From contig OZ231126.1 of NCBI GenBank assembly GCA_965153355.1, positions 63,736,001-63,800,000 on the forward strand: 64,000 nucleotides of DNA, read 5' to 3'. The notes beneath the pieces are model-generated. The model worked only from the letters and a program-made list of their open reading frames with translations, was not told the origin of the DNA and ran no database searches. Source of the DNA: Flaccisagitta enflata. Lineage: Eukaryota; Chaetognatha; Sagittoidea; Aphragmophora. Below, piece by piece: positions 11,517 to 21,870 of the stretch. The translations under genes were made by a program, and so were the position numbers. Each line of letters starts with the position of its first letter. Position 1 is the first letter of the stretch.

Positions 11517-12157
11517 CTAGATAGCTCTCGACCTCACTGAGACTCTTTTGCGGAGGGTTGCCACACATTCCAATGGGACCTCAGCAGAACGACTAACACG
11601 ACAAAGGGTAACAATTTTACTTTTAGACAACCTTTTATGAACTATATACTAAGACTCTACCTATTGTCAGTAGAAATTTGATTCTCAAGAAAAAAACATT
11701 GATACTAATTTCCATAATATTGACACATGCCGTTCTTCTTCCTTTTCATATCAAAAAATCTAAATCAATCGAAAGGACATGAACTCATAGAAAGAAAAAA
11801 AATTGAACCAACTTGAGCCAAATTTTGTGGAGATGAGAGCCATCGATAGCTTGGCAGGGATTTGTGGGCAGTGGCCTGGCCCAAGTTGACTAACCAGCGG
11901 TATCTGCAGTGAGAAGTAAACCCCCTTTTATATCCACTGACCCCCTCCTTCAAGTTAAGTTGGCAGCGTTCAGAGGATAATTTTTGCTTGTCGGCAGAAA
12001 AGAACAATCAAGAGGCCTGCCAGATACACTCCTCAAAAAGGCAAAATCAGCTATTTCTTATTCGCGTGCTATGAGCAGGTATTTCGTTGGCGTTATTATT
12101 GCATTATCGTCCCAAATAAGGGAACGACGTCTCAAAACTCCTAGTATGCAGCAGTTT
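11517..12157. other. No gene seen
   Basis: Unique-looking sequence; two overlapping opposite-strand ORFs of 73-80 codons without motifs. Confidence 0.4.
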
Positions 12158-12505
12158 CAGAACGTCCAAAAAAACATCTATACATACAACAACGTCCTTT
12201 TGTAGCTGTAACCTGGGGTTTCAAAACGTAGGCATAGTTGCCGTTTTGAAACCGCGTTTATTGGGTGTATCAAAACTGCCTAAAAAGACATTGATATAGG
12301 GGCAACGGGTACCGGGTACGGGTACCGGGAACAGAACGTCCAAAAAAACATTTACACATACAACAACGTCCTTTTGTAGCTGTAACCTGGGGTTTCAAAA
12401 CGTAGGCATAGTTGCCGTTTTGAAACCGCGTTTATTGGGTGTATCAAAACTGCCTAAAAAGACACTGATATAGGGGCAACGGGTACCGCTGATAATCTGA
12501 CATTT
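12158..12505 (+). repeat. Tandem duplication, period 174 bp, with GGTACC-rich junction
   Basis: CAGAACGTCCAAAAAAACAT recurs after 174 bp and the two units are nearly identical. They are separated by a short GGGTACCGGGTACGGGTACC hexamer run, and the second unit ends GGGTACCGCTGATAATCTGAC, which resembles the GGTACCGCTGACCATCTGAC end found at about 19030. Near-identity implies a recent duplication. Confidence 0.85.
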
Positions 12506-12845
12506 TTGCGACTTCCTGATTCAGTTTTATGGAAAACTAAGCGCGGCGCGTATTAACTAGTTATTGAGGGCTCACAGGGCCCTCTTCCAGTTATTTCAAG
12601 ATAAGTATTTTTCCCTTGCTGGGCGTTACTTTAGCTCTGTTTTTAAGCGTTTTGAAATGCAAAAATCTTATGGTTTTAAAACTTTGAAATTGCCAAGTTT
12701 TAGAATGGCAATTATGCCTCAATATTCGTTCCAAAAGTTGCCCATACTTGCTGTTTTGAAACAACAATATAAGATCGTAAAACTGCATAAGAACGCCCGT
12801 TTCAGAAAGGTCTTTTCAAGCCTTTTTGTGACAAAAACTCATAAC
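12506..12845. other. No gene seen; TTTTGAAA-rich repeats
   Basis: Short degenerate repeats of GTTTTGAAA/TTTCAAAAC type resemble the neighbouring 174-bp unit. Open frames here lack domain features. Confidence 0.4.
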
Positions 12846-13064
12846 TTTTAGTCGCGTGCTACGCGACTCTACACCCCGCTCTGTCTGTCCGTCCGTCCGT
12901 CGGTCCCTCCGTCCATCGGTCCCTCCGTCGGTCCGTCACACTTTACTTTTTTTGTTTTTTTGCGGTCTCTGGCCTCACTGCTCCTGCCCAAATGATGCAT
13001 TGACCTCAATTACAGCCCCTGCCCACCCGCACGCGACTGGGGTAGCCGTGTATCCGGCCTTGTT
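12846..13064 (-). mobile_element. HINE-like element, subfamily A, full length, long core
   Basis: The palindrome AGTCGCGTGCTACGCGACT is intact, followed by about 13 GTCC/GTCG/CTCC tetramers, CACACTTTACTTTTTTTG, the central block and a complete CCGGCCTTGTT end. One of the best-preserved copies. Confidence 0.92.
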
Positions 13065-13144
13065 GTTACAATAAATCATTTTTTTGGCAGTCTTGAGACG
13101 ATTTTTGGCGGTTTAAAACGCTATGAGAGAACGCCACGGAATAT

Positions 13145-13357
13145 CTCGCTACGCGACTCTACACCCCGCTATGTCAGTCCGTCGGTCGGTTGGTTGGTCG
13201 GTCTGTCAGTTGGTTGGTCGGTCGGTTGGTTCCCCTAACTTTTTCGGCGTTTTTGAGCTTTTTGAGCTTACTGCTCCCGCCTAAATGCTCTAGTGACCTT
13301 CTGCACTGCTCCTGCCCACCCGCACGCGACTGGGGTAGCCCTGTATCCAGACTTGTT
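13145..13357 (-). mobile_element. HINE-like element, subfamily A variant
   Basis: Half of the palindrome (TCGCTACGCGACT) remains. The core is rich in GTTGGTTGGTCG and the CACACTTTAC block is replaced by CCCCTAACTTTTTCGGCG. It ends TATCCAGACTTGTT. It lies only 80 bp from the previous copy in the same orientation. Confidence 0.82.
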
Positions 13358-13934
13358 TTCAGAAGTGTTGCATTTTGCTCCTTTATAGTCAATATCTCAC
13401 GTGTATTTGTAAAAAAAATTGAAAAACGCCTCATTGGCGTGAATTGTCTTGTGGTATACTGACATCCGCAACTCAAATCTCCCCAACGGGAGGGTGTAAG
13501 AGATTTTGCCGCACTTCTCAATGTATTATCATTGCAACTGTAAAAAGTACGCGAAGCAGCGGGGGAAAATTTCATTTTATCCCAACGCTCAGTTAAAAGA
13601 TTCTTAATTGCATTTGCCGGGGATGAAGTTTCCTTATTGAATTACTCACAACTCTGAATCACGTTTTTCCACTCTTTTCTCGCTTACTTGTAATCCGTCG
13701 GATGTAATCAAGGAAGAAAAACAAGTATAGTAAAACGCATTTGTAGTAGTCCCCCAGCCAGCAATGCTGCTGGTAACGAAACGGTAATCTTGGGTTTGCT
13801 CGTGAATTAGGCAACAAATTCATGGTTCATGTTATAAATTACTCATGTACGTTTTTCTGTTCATTTAACAAAATGACTTAAAATCTGTAAACACCCACAC
13901 TGAGTTCAAATAAGACATCTCTAGAAAATGTATA
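13358..13934. other. No gene seen
   Basis: Ordinary mixed sequence; no ORF or repeat of note. Confidence 0.45.
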
Positions 13935-14074
13935 CGAGGCTCTTTCCGGAAGTCAATCAGTCGGTCGGTCGGTCCATTGGTCTGCAACACTCCAGTTGAA
14001 AAATGTGAAAACGTGTAGCACCGCTCCTACCCGCGACTGGTTTCTGCAATCATGCCGTTTTTCTGACCTTGTCT
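13935..14074 (-). mobile_element. HINE-like remnant
   Basis: GTCGGTCGGTCGGTCC core, AAAAATGTGAAAACG and CACCGCTCCTACCCGCGACTGG are recognisable; the ends are eroded (GACCTTGTCTT). Probably an old subfamily E/B copy. Confidence 0.5.
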
Positions 14075-14101
14075 TATCAGCATTTTGCAATATGAAATAA
14101 G

Positions 14102-14407
14102 CAGGCCTGTATGTAATTGAATTCCACCGGAGGGAGGGAATTAAATGGTTTGGAGATGGGGAAGGAAATCAAAGGGGGAAAAAAGAAAAAAAAAAAAAAA
14201 ATTAGGGAAAACATAACTTTTGGTGGTACCAAATCATAAATACTGATTAGCAAAACACAGTTTAACACTATCTAAACCCTAACTAAACTGTTTCATTGCC
14301 TTATTGGGAAGAAAATCATTGATTTTAAAAAGGTTCAAGACGCGTCGTGGGGAGGAAAATCAAAGGCAGGGGGGAATAGTAAAGTTACTCAATCATATAC
14401 ACCCCTG
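14102..14407. mobile_element. hAT-like MITE, CAGGCCTG family, copy 1
   Basis: The left end CAGGCCTGTATGTAATTGA and the right end, reversed, CAGGGGTGTATATGATTGAG form inverted termini. The interior shares ACCAAATCATAAA..CTGATTAGCAAAACAC with copies at 14831 and 42651. The flanks GAAATAAG/AAAATGAG match at 6 of 8 positions, compatible with an old 8-bp duplication. Confidence 0.75.
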
Positions 14408-14830
14408 AAAATGAGTTAAACTTTAGGCAATTTCAACGGCCACGGTGCATCCACTGAGAAAGCAATGGTTTTGCTTGCCACCCAAAGCGAATGCTATGGC
14501 AGTATTCTCGTATCACGTGGCACTTACACAGGAAGGTAAAACTGATAAAGATTTTGAATGGGCATCTACTTTACCCAAAACTCTTATTCGTCCAAATTTT
14601 TCAGTTCCAGGGTCGACAAAATATGTACCGATCTGAGGACATGATTTTGCTTATATGGTCTACGTCTCGTTGTAAATAGGGGATAAAGACTGTTGGCAGT
14701 GTCAGTCACTCAGTTTTTGATGTTCATTGTCTATCATTTACACCTTCCAGGCCAGATAAAGCTGTCTCAGTAAATTCAGATTGGCCACCTTTCGTCCCTT
14801 AATGGTGAACCATTTTTCAGGTATATAATT
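14408..14830. other. No gene seen
   Basis: Overlapping frames of about 60 codons (14445-14679) have no motif and no clear splice context. Confidence 0.4.
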
Positions 14831-15141
14831 CAGGCCTGTATATTATTGAGTTCCCCCCCCCCCCCTGGTAGGGGGGGAGAATCAAAGGGTCTGAAGATGG
14901 GGAAGGAAATCAAAGGGGAAAAAAGAGAAAAATTTGGGGAAAATAGAACTTTTTACAGTACCAAATCATAAAACTCAATTAGCAAAACACAATTTAACAC
15001 TATTTAAACCTTTACTACATTGTTTTATTGCTATATGGGGGAGAAAATCATAGATATAAAAACGGGACGCAACCCATCGCGGGTAAGAAAATCAAAGGCA
15101 GGGGGGGGGAATCAAAAGCGACTCAATAATATACATCCCTG
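14831..15141. mobile_element. hAT-like MITE, CAGGCCTG family, copy 2
   Basis: CAGGCCTGTATATTATTGAG on the left pairs with CAGGGATGTATATTATTGAG (reversed) on the right. The interior is colinear with copy 1, including the GGAGAAAATCAT and AGGCAGGGGGG blocks. No convincing target duplication remains. Confidence 0.78.
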
Positions 15142-15215
15142 GGTATGTTACGATGAATGAATGAGATCATCAACAAAGCTGAAATTTTTAGAATACATTT
15201 CTTTCATCGAAACAA

Positions 15216-15366
15216 AACAAGGCCGGATACACGGCAATCCAGTCGCGGACGGTTGGGTAGGAGCAGTAATGCGAAAACCGCTCGGAATTCAAAAGTGTGA
15301 CCTACCGACCTACCGACCTACCGACCAACACGGCAAGGTGTAGAGTCTAGTGTCCGCGACTAAAAA
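15216..15366 (+). mobile_element. HINE-like element, subfamily E
   Basis: AACAAGGCCGGATACACGG, then CAATCCAGTCGCGGACGG, TTGGGTAGGAGCAGTAATGCG, CGGAATTCAAAAGTGTGACC, a GACCTACC core, ACACGGCAAGGTGTAGAGTC and TGTCCGCGACTAAAAA. Near-identical relatives lie at 36678 and 53201. Confidence 0.88.
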
Positions 15367-15530
15367 TCTAGACCCTCCTCTGTGTCCCAGCATGAAAAAA
15401 GTGTATTCTCTTCAGCGTACTATTTGATGCCTTTTACAATTACAGGCAGTGAATACAATGCAGCGATGTCTTTTGGTAGACAAAGATAGGTATCTTCTAG
15501 TTTCAACCATTATATACATACAGTTGAATC

Positions 15531-16297
15531 TCATTCCAACGGTTTCAAGAAATTTCAACCGATATACGCGGAATTTTGTTAGAGGAAATATATGAAATAA
15601 TACAAAACAGGCCGATGGGACAAAGAATTTACATCTATTACAGGCGGTAAAAGTGGGTACAAGCGAATCAATAAAAAAGCCGCACTTTTAAATAGGTAAC
15701 TGTCATATTGATATGCAAAATAATTATCTAAAATCATAGACCATAAGAAAGCTCTCAAAAAGAACTTTCATTCGTCTCCAATCTGGCATTTCTGTTTTTT
15801 TATTCGCGTCCTAGGCGACTCTACACCCCGCTTTGTCGGTCCGTTGGTCCATCCATCCGTCCGTCCGTCCGTCCATCCGTCCGTCCGTCCATCCGTCACA
15901 CTTTACTATTCTAGTTTTTTGCAGAGTTTGGCCTCACTGCTCCTGCCCAAATGATGAAGTGACCTCAAATATAGCCCCTGCCCACCCGCACGCGACTGGG
16001 GTAGCTGTGTATCCAGCCTTGTTCGTTTAGAAATGGCATAAGAAATAGCAAAAACGTTGCCATTGCCAGTTTCGCAATCCCATCTTAAAAAAATCATTTT
16101 TGTAAAATAGAGGTTCTCTTTGACGAGCTCTAATTTCTAAATGGTTTGAGATACAGACCTGTGATTGGTCTAGATTGAAAAACAAAAAAAGAAAATCTTC
16201 AAATTCTTCTCATTCATTCTTTGTCTTTTCCATCAACCATTTAAAGGGGGTCTCATTTTAATTCGCCTAGTACGTTGTAACGCGCGGGGTTCAACTG
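15531..16297. mobile_element. Candidate pogo/Tigger-like TA-flanked element with nested HINE
   Basis: CAGTTGAATCTCATTCCAAC on the left and CAGTTGAACCCCGCGCGTTA (reversed) on the right, both flanked by TA, resemble the CAGTTGAACCCCGC termini of 20265-20440. The outer ends agree well only over the first 8-10 bases. The interior contains a relative of the 48972 element, so this could be two unrelated ends. Confidence 0.4.
15797..16023 (-). mobile_element. HINE-like element, subfamily A, with paralogous empty site in the window
   Basis: A complete copy with ATTCGCGTCCTAGGCGACT palindrome, GTCCGTCC/ATCC core, central block and CAGCCTTGTT end. The host repeat reads CATTTCTG before it and TTCGTTTAGAAATGGC after it. 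The related uninterrupted repeat at 910-1107 reads TATTTCTAGCTATATTCGTTTAG, so the insertion replaced a few bases at that point. Confidence 0.88.
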
Positions 16298-16447
16298 TAT
16301 CTACCATTTTACTGCAGCTGCTCACCCGCTGCTGGACAAGGGAATGGCTTACCATGTGTGATCCTTTGAGAAGTCGTTTTCTTTTCGTGCCTTTTTCATA
16401 TAGCAGAAATGTCAAACGAGGAAAAAAAAATCCGACAAAGAGTTAAA

Positions 16448-16619
16448 AACAAGGCCGGATACACGGCCACCAGTTGCGGACGTGTGGGCAGGGGCGGAAA
16501 TGCGCTTTTTCCCACTTTTCAACTCGAGCGTGACGGACCGACCGACCGACCAACCAAACGACCGACGGACGGACGGACGGACAAAGCCTCTTATAGAATT
16601 GCGTGTCCGCAACTAAAAA
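16448..16619 (+). mobile_element. HINE-like element, subfamily B, full length
   Basis: AACAAGGCCGGATACACGG, CACCAGTTGCGGACGTGTGG, TTTTTCCCACTTTTCAACTCG, an ACCG/ACGG core, GACAAAGCCTCTTATAGAATT and GCGTGTCCGCAACTAAAAA. Colinear with 3730-3905. Confidence 0.9.
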
Positions 16620-16797
16620 TGCCTTTTAGGGGAAGGGGGGGGGTAGGAATTTGAAAGAGAGGAGGCCAAGATGCTAGACAACGAAAAGCGAAAAGAGAGC
16701 GACACCGAATGAGAGAAAAAAGATAGAGAGAAGGGAGAAAAAAAAACAAACAAAAGGAAAAGTCCGAAAAAGTCACATTCAAAGCGAACCGCCACTC

Positions 16798-17562
<765 letters not shown>

Positions 17563-18164
17563 ACAGGTCTCACAAAATTAGGCGGAAAGAGATAAAAAAT
17601 CGTTGAAAAGAGGGTTAGAATTTGAGAAGTAATCAATCAAAGCTATATATATCCCCAATTTGTGTTCATTTTATCAACATAATACAAAAAATGCCCATAA
17701 AAGTAAACGGCTATCCCCTAATGAACATAAATGTACTGATAAGTGAAAGGTAACCAAATTTGGGATTGACGCGCTTTTCTTATTATAGATACTCAACTTC
17801 ACCTTCAATTCCATAGCTATTGTCAACTTACGCAGCTTTCTTTCTGCTTGACTGACTCTCCTGCATCCACCAACTGCATAACATGAAAAATGACGGTTTT
17901 TTTTTTTTTGCATTCTAAAAGGACGAACAGAAAACACCCTCCACTTTGCTACTATTTTTTTGTAAAAATCAGCAATAGTCGGACATCTCACTTTCAGTAG
18001 AACACCCTCCATCTTGCCCTTCACGTAGGAAAGTCGCCAATATTGCTTCGCTACGTCAAAATACTAGGTCTTAGCTACCTCCATATCAAATTTCATCATG
18101 CTGAGGGTATTTTTACTATCTATATTGATCATTTTACTTTTCCGCCTAATTATGTGAGACCTGT
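17563..18164. mobile_element. TA-flanked MITE, ACAGGTCTCAC family, copy 1
   Basis: 602 bp bounded by TA on both sides. ACAGGTCTCACAAAATTAGG on the left pairs with ACAGGTCTCACATAATTAGG (reversed) on the right; the inverted repeat covers about 26 bp (to GCGGAAA). A second, colinear copy of 604 bp is at 33242-33845. TA duplication points to the Tc1/mariner superfamily. No transposase is encoded. Confidence 0.9.
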
Positions 18165-18196
18165 TAACACGCACAACTGCATAAATACATACTCCT

Positions 18197-18510
18197 TCCT
18201 TCTTTCCTTCCTTCCTTCCTTCCTCCCTCCCTTCCTTCCTTTCATCCTTCCTTCCTACCTTCCTTCCTTCTTTCCTTCCTTCCTTCCTTCCTCCTTTCCT
18301 TCCCTTCCTTCATTCCTTCCCTCCATTCTTTCTTCCCTCCCATCCTCCCTTCTTTCCTTCCTCTCTCCCTCCTCCCTCCCTTCCTTCCTCCCTTCTTCTA
18401 TCATCCCTCCCTTCCTTCCTACCTCCCTTCCTTCCCCCTTCCTTCCTCCCTCCCTTCCTCGGTCCCTTCCTCCCTTCCTTCCTTCCTTCCTTCCTTCCTT
18501 CCTTCCTTCC
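18197..18510 (+). repeat. (CCTT)n imperfect array
   Basis: About 300 bp of CCTT with CCCT, CATT and TACC variants. Pro/Ser/Phe-rich and Gly/Arg/Lys-rich frames are shadows. Confidence 0.95.
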
Positions 18511-18574
18511 ATCCTACTTTCCCTCCATTCTTTCTCTTTCCTTCTTCCCTCCGTCCCTCGTTCCCTTCCTTCCT

Positions 18575-18983
18575 TTTGGGCAGCGGCCCCGAAGGGTTTC
18601 ACACAAATGGGGAATTTTCTCCTTCTTCTTCTCCTCCTCCTCCTCCTTCTCCTCCTTCTTCTTCTCCGTCCTCCCCTCAGATCCCAGTCTCGAGGCCCAA
18701 ATTCCAGTCTCGAGGCCCAAATTCCAATCTTGAGGCCCAAATCCTAGCCTCGAGGCCCAAATCCTAGCCTAGAGGCCCAAATCCTGGCCTGGAGGCCCAG
18801 ATCCCAGCCTTGAGGCCTAAATCGCCGCCTCGAAGTCCAAATCCCAGCCAAGAGGCTGGATCCCGGGAGGAGGAGGAGGAGGAGGAGGAGGAGGAGGAGG
18901 AGGAGGAGGAGGAGGAGGAGAAGTAGAAAATTCCCCATATGTGTGAAAGCATAGGTCATCGACCCCTTCGGGGCCGCTGCCCT
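18575..18983. mobile_element. Inverted-repeat element with 20-bp tandem core (GGGCAGCGG family)
   Basis: TTTTGGGCAGCGGCCCCGAAGG on the left and the same sequence reversed on the right (GGGGCCGCTGCCC) bracket matching CACACAAATGGGGAATTTTCT arms, then CTT/CTC arms expanded differently on each side. The core is about nine copies of a CGAGGCCCAAATCCCAGCCT 20-mer. A sequence resembling the TTTTTGCGACT-type outer end follows near 19060. Confidence 0.75.
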
Positions 18984-19094
18984 GCTCCCTCCTCAACTTT
19001 AAGGACAACCTACTCAGGCAGGGCACTGGTACCGCTGACCATCTGACGCTTTTGCGACTATTGTCCTTTCTCCTCTCCAAGGCCATGCGGTATG

Positions 19095-19345
19095 TAATGG
19101 GTTTGTGTCGTTACAATATCAATACAATATCGATACAATATTGATACAATATCGATACAATATTGTTCCATAATGTTCCAAAATGTTTCACAATGTACCG
19201 AAAATACCAAAAAATACCCAAAAATACCTAACAATACAAAAAAATACCCAAAAATACCCGGAAGTAGCACAAAGTACCCTGAGTACCTAATGTACCCTGA
19301 AGTACCCTGAAGTACCCTAAAGTACCTTAGATTACCTTTAAAGGT
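19095..19345. repeat. Degenerate short tandem repeats
   Basis: Successive blocks of ATACAATATCG, AAAAATACCC and GTACCCTGAA units, each drifting into the next, suggesting progressive slippage and mutation of one ancestral unit. Confidence 0.7.
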
Positions 19346-19355
19346 CATAATTTTA

Positions 19356-19792
19356 ACTAGTCATCCAAGGATCGCACATGGTCAGCGGTACCCAATGCCC
19401 TGCTTGGAATGATCAGCTGAAGGGTGGGGTGAGAGCAGAGCAGCGGCCCAAAAGGGCCAATGTCCTGTAGGACACAGGGGTGAATTTCCTGATGTCCTGA
19501 GAAGGCCTTTGTGGATATTTTCCATGATATTCAATGAGAACATTGAATTTTTTAAATGTTTTTTGTCAATTTTCCATGTTATCGGATCTGAATTCTGTGT
19601 TAATTTCATAATTCTGTCAATTTTCCATGTTATTTAGTAGGGATTTCACATATTTTTAACCTCAATTTCCCATGTTATTCAATAGAATTTATGGCTCAGA
19701 AGCTTTGGCGGGGGGGAGGGACGGACGGACGGACGTCTGGAAATTCACCCCTGTGTCCTACAGGACATCGGCCCTTTGGGGCCGCTGCCCAA
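19356..19792. mobile_element. Inverted-repeat element with TAGTCATCC outer end and ATTTTCCATGTTATT core
   Basis: The left end TAGTCATCCAAGGATCGCAC, GGTCAGCGGTACCC and AGCAGCGGCCCAAAAGGGCC lead to GGACACAGGGGTGAATTTCC. The right end has the inverted GGAAATTCACCCCTGTGTCC and GGGGCCGCTGCCC, then is cut by a HINE-like fragment. The interior holds direct repeats of TCAATTTTCCATGTTATT. Related elements lie at 21874 and 28275. Confidence 0.72.
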
Positions 19793-19877
19793 AAATGTGA
19801 CCTACCAACTGACTGACGGATGGACTGACCTACCGACCGATGGACCATGGTGTAGAGTCGCGTGCACGCGACTAAAA
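19793..19877 (+). mobile_element. HINE-like element, subfamily E, 5'-truncated
   Basis: Starts within AAAATGTGACCTACC, continues through a GACC/GACT core and ends with the perfect palindrome AGTCGCGTGCACGCGACT plus AAAAA. Confidence 0.8.
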
Positions 19878-19879
19878 AT

Positions 19880-20110
19880 CAAGTCGAATCCATTTTAAGG
19901 GAAGTTAATGGGTGTCCGTTAGAAAATGAGTTATTAAGCGTTATCAGCCATGCAAACTTAACTTGTGTCCCCCCACTCTTGTCGCAAGTCACCGAAGCGA
20001 ATTTTCTCTCTTGTAATGGTCTGTTTCAATGCAAAACATCTAAATGCAGTTTGTTTCATTCCCATAATTTTTGTCACGATGCTAATAATCACCACGATAT
20101 ATTCGAGTAA
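19880..20110 (+). CDS. Unrecognised Cys/His-containing ORF fragment
   Basis: Directly after the HINE-like end, 76 codons read QVESILREVNGCPLENELLS, VISHANLTCVPPLLSQV and CNGLFQCKTSKCSLFHSHNF before a TAA. Composition is protein-like, and the C-x5-C-x4-C spacing with a preceding Gly recalls linker regions of some retroelement or GIY-YIG proteins, but that is only a resemblance. There is no upstream ATG outside the mobile element, so the 5' part is missing or elsewhere. It may be a host exon or a retroelement remnant. Confidence 0.35.
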   Translation, partial: QVESILREVNGCPLENELLSVISHANLTCVPPLLSQVTEANFLSCNGLFQCKTSKCSLFHSHNFCHDANNHHDIFE

Positions 20111-20264
20111 AATTTGATCCTTTCTCTTTTGTTCACCGTATTGCTCTAATTCGAATTAACTTACTCCATCATTTTTCTTCACATCCAAGCCACTGAATGA
20201 GATTCAGGACCTAACATTTACCGCGTGCTGTGGGTAAGTGCCTGAAAGGACGGAACTGAATGTA

Positions 20265-20440
20265 CAGTCGAACCCCGCTCTAACGGACCCGCCACCAACG
20301 GAATTCCGCCTATTACAGATACAATTTCATGGTCCCTTTATGTTGATATTTTTATTTCCTTTGTTGGCAATAACAGAAATCCGCCTATAACAGAAGAAAA
20401 TTATTGGTCCCCTGAAATCTGTTAGAGCGGGGTTCAACTG
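20265..20440. mobile_element. pogo/Tigger-like MITE
   Basis: 176 bp with TA on both sides. CAGTCGAACCCCGCTCTAAC and CAGTTGAACCCCGCTCTAAC (reversed) are near-perfect inverted ends, and internal AACAGAAATCCGCCTATAAC blocks recur. CAGTTGAACC termini with TA duplication match pogo-type elements widespread in animals. A fragment is at 46331 and a very short palindromic relative at 58191. Confidence 0.9.
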
Positions 20441-20868
20441 TATTTGTAATTTGTAAACGAGCTGTAACTCTGATGAGAATTTAATGGCAAATGCTGTCGA
20501 ATGCAAATGGGATAGTCTATAACCTCAACATATATGCGAAAAGCTGATGAAGCGACCTTCTTTTTTCTAAGGTGTTCGCGGTTTATAGATGAGATAAATT
20601 CCATAGTAGCGATTTTTTTTTATTATTGTTTCATCTCCTTTGCATTTTTTTCCAATGCCGAGATTCTAATGGGGAGTTTTCTCCAAGAGAAGGAAAAAGG
20701 TGAGTCAGAGGAAACTCGTTCACAGTCAAATCTCACTTTTTTCAGAACAACAGATGTTCCATTCGGGTAAATGATACTTTTTGACAAGCACACTCACCCA
20801 TTTACTAAATCACTTACTCAGTACTCACTAACTCACTCACTTACTTGATCATATACACTTTCGCGCGT
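20441..20868. other. No gene seen; CACT-rich run
   Basis: Mixed AT-rich sequence, then a CTCACTTACTCAC-type run (about 20790-20850) that resumes on the far side of the next inverted repeat. Confidence 0.4.
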
Positions 20869-21260
20869 AATACAACGTGAAGATTACAAAAAACGTACAA
20901 AAAGGTTAGCACCCCTACCTACAGCCTAGGACAAAACTTCCACAGGGTCATATGGGGTATCATCCTGTAGCTTGTCACATTACAATTTACGCCACCGAGA
21001 CAGTTTTTTAACTTCACTCCCGTTCTTGAGAACTTCTACCCCAAACATTGGCGGCGGACATTCCCTTGGAGGTCAAAAAATCCGCCTTTTGGAGTGAATA
21101 TCTCTTGAACGGGGGCGAAATTCAAAATTTGCCTCGGTGGCGTAAATTGTATTGAGATAACCTGTTGAATGATACCATACACGACCATGTGGCTTTGGGG
21201 ACATGAGCTGCAAGGGGGGGTGGTGGTGCTATACCTTTTTCGTAATCTTCATGTCGTATT
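20869..21260. mobile_element. Foldback-type inverted repeat, about 190-bp arms
   Basis: AATACAACGTGAAGATTAC...CAATTTACGCCACCGAG on the left is mirrored by AATACGACATGAAGATTAC...CAATTTACGCCACCGAG on the right, with arms roughly three-quarters identical. A short spacer separates them. CACT-rich repeat lies on both sides, so the element probably sits inside a minisatellite. I found no clear target duplication. Confidence 0.65.
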
Positions 21261-21274
21261 CAATGTGCGTGTGT

Positions 21275-21460
21275 ACTTACTCACTGACTCACTCACTTAA
21301 CTCAAATACTCACTTCCTTGCTAGCTCGCTTGCTCACTTGTTCGGTCGCTTGCTCACTTTCCTGCACGCTTGCTCACTTGCTCGTTTGCTTGCCACTTGC
21401 TCGCTTGCTTGCTCACTTGCTCGCTTGCTCACTTGCTCGTTCACTCATTAACGCACACAC
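21275..21460 (+). repeat. (GCTTGCTCACTT)n-type minisatellite
   Basis: Degenerate 8-12-bp units of CTCACTTGCTCGCTTG. The apparent Cys/Ser/Leu protein is a shadow. Confidence 0.85.
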
Positions 21461-21870
21461 CCACTCACATACTCCTTCACGCACTCATACTTAAGGTGTA
21501 GACTTAACGCCAGATTTCTCTCCTAGTGTGAATGCAGCCAGATAGAAGTCCCACAGATGGACTATAAAAGAAGAAGCAGAAAAAAAGAAAATGTATGAAA
21601 ATCAATTCAGAAAAACTAGATCAGAGCGCCCGGGAAGCTGCAATAGAGTCGAGTTCATGCGGTGACCTTGAATGGAGCTACATTAAAGAATAAATGGGCT
21701 GGGATATTCCCTCTCTCGGCTGCCTGCCCGATGGGAGGGGGGGCAAAGGGAAATCAGATTCAGAAAATAAAAGTCTCAATGCTCGAGGTAAGGTGAAAAC
21801 AAGGTAGGGCGTCTACGGTAGTCACGGCGTCTAAGGGTGGGTGGAATGGAATAACTGGAATGTAGTTTTC
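21461..21870. other. No gene seen
   Basis: Mixed sequence without ORF or repeat structure that I can support. Confidence 0.4.

Noticed and set aside
18043-18747. 234-codon Pro/Ser/Phe protein
   Set aside because: Translation of a CCTT array and the adjoining mobile element.
18734-18860. CRISPR-like array of about 20-bp repeats
   Set aside because: Units are adjacent without unique spacers, sequences drift, and the context is eukaryotic transposon ends.
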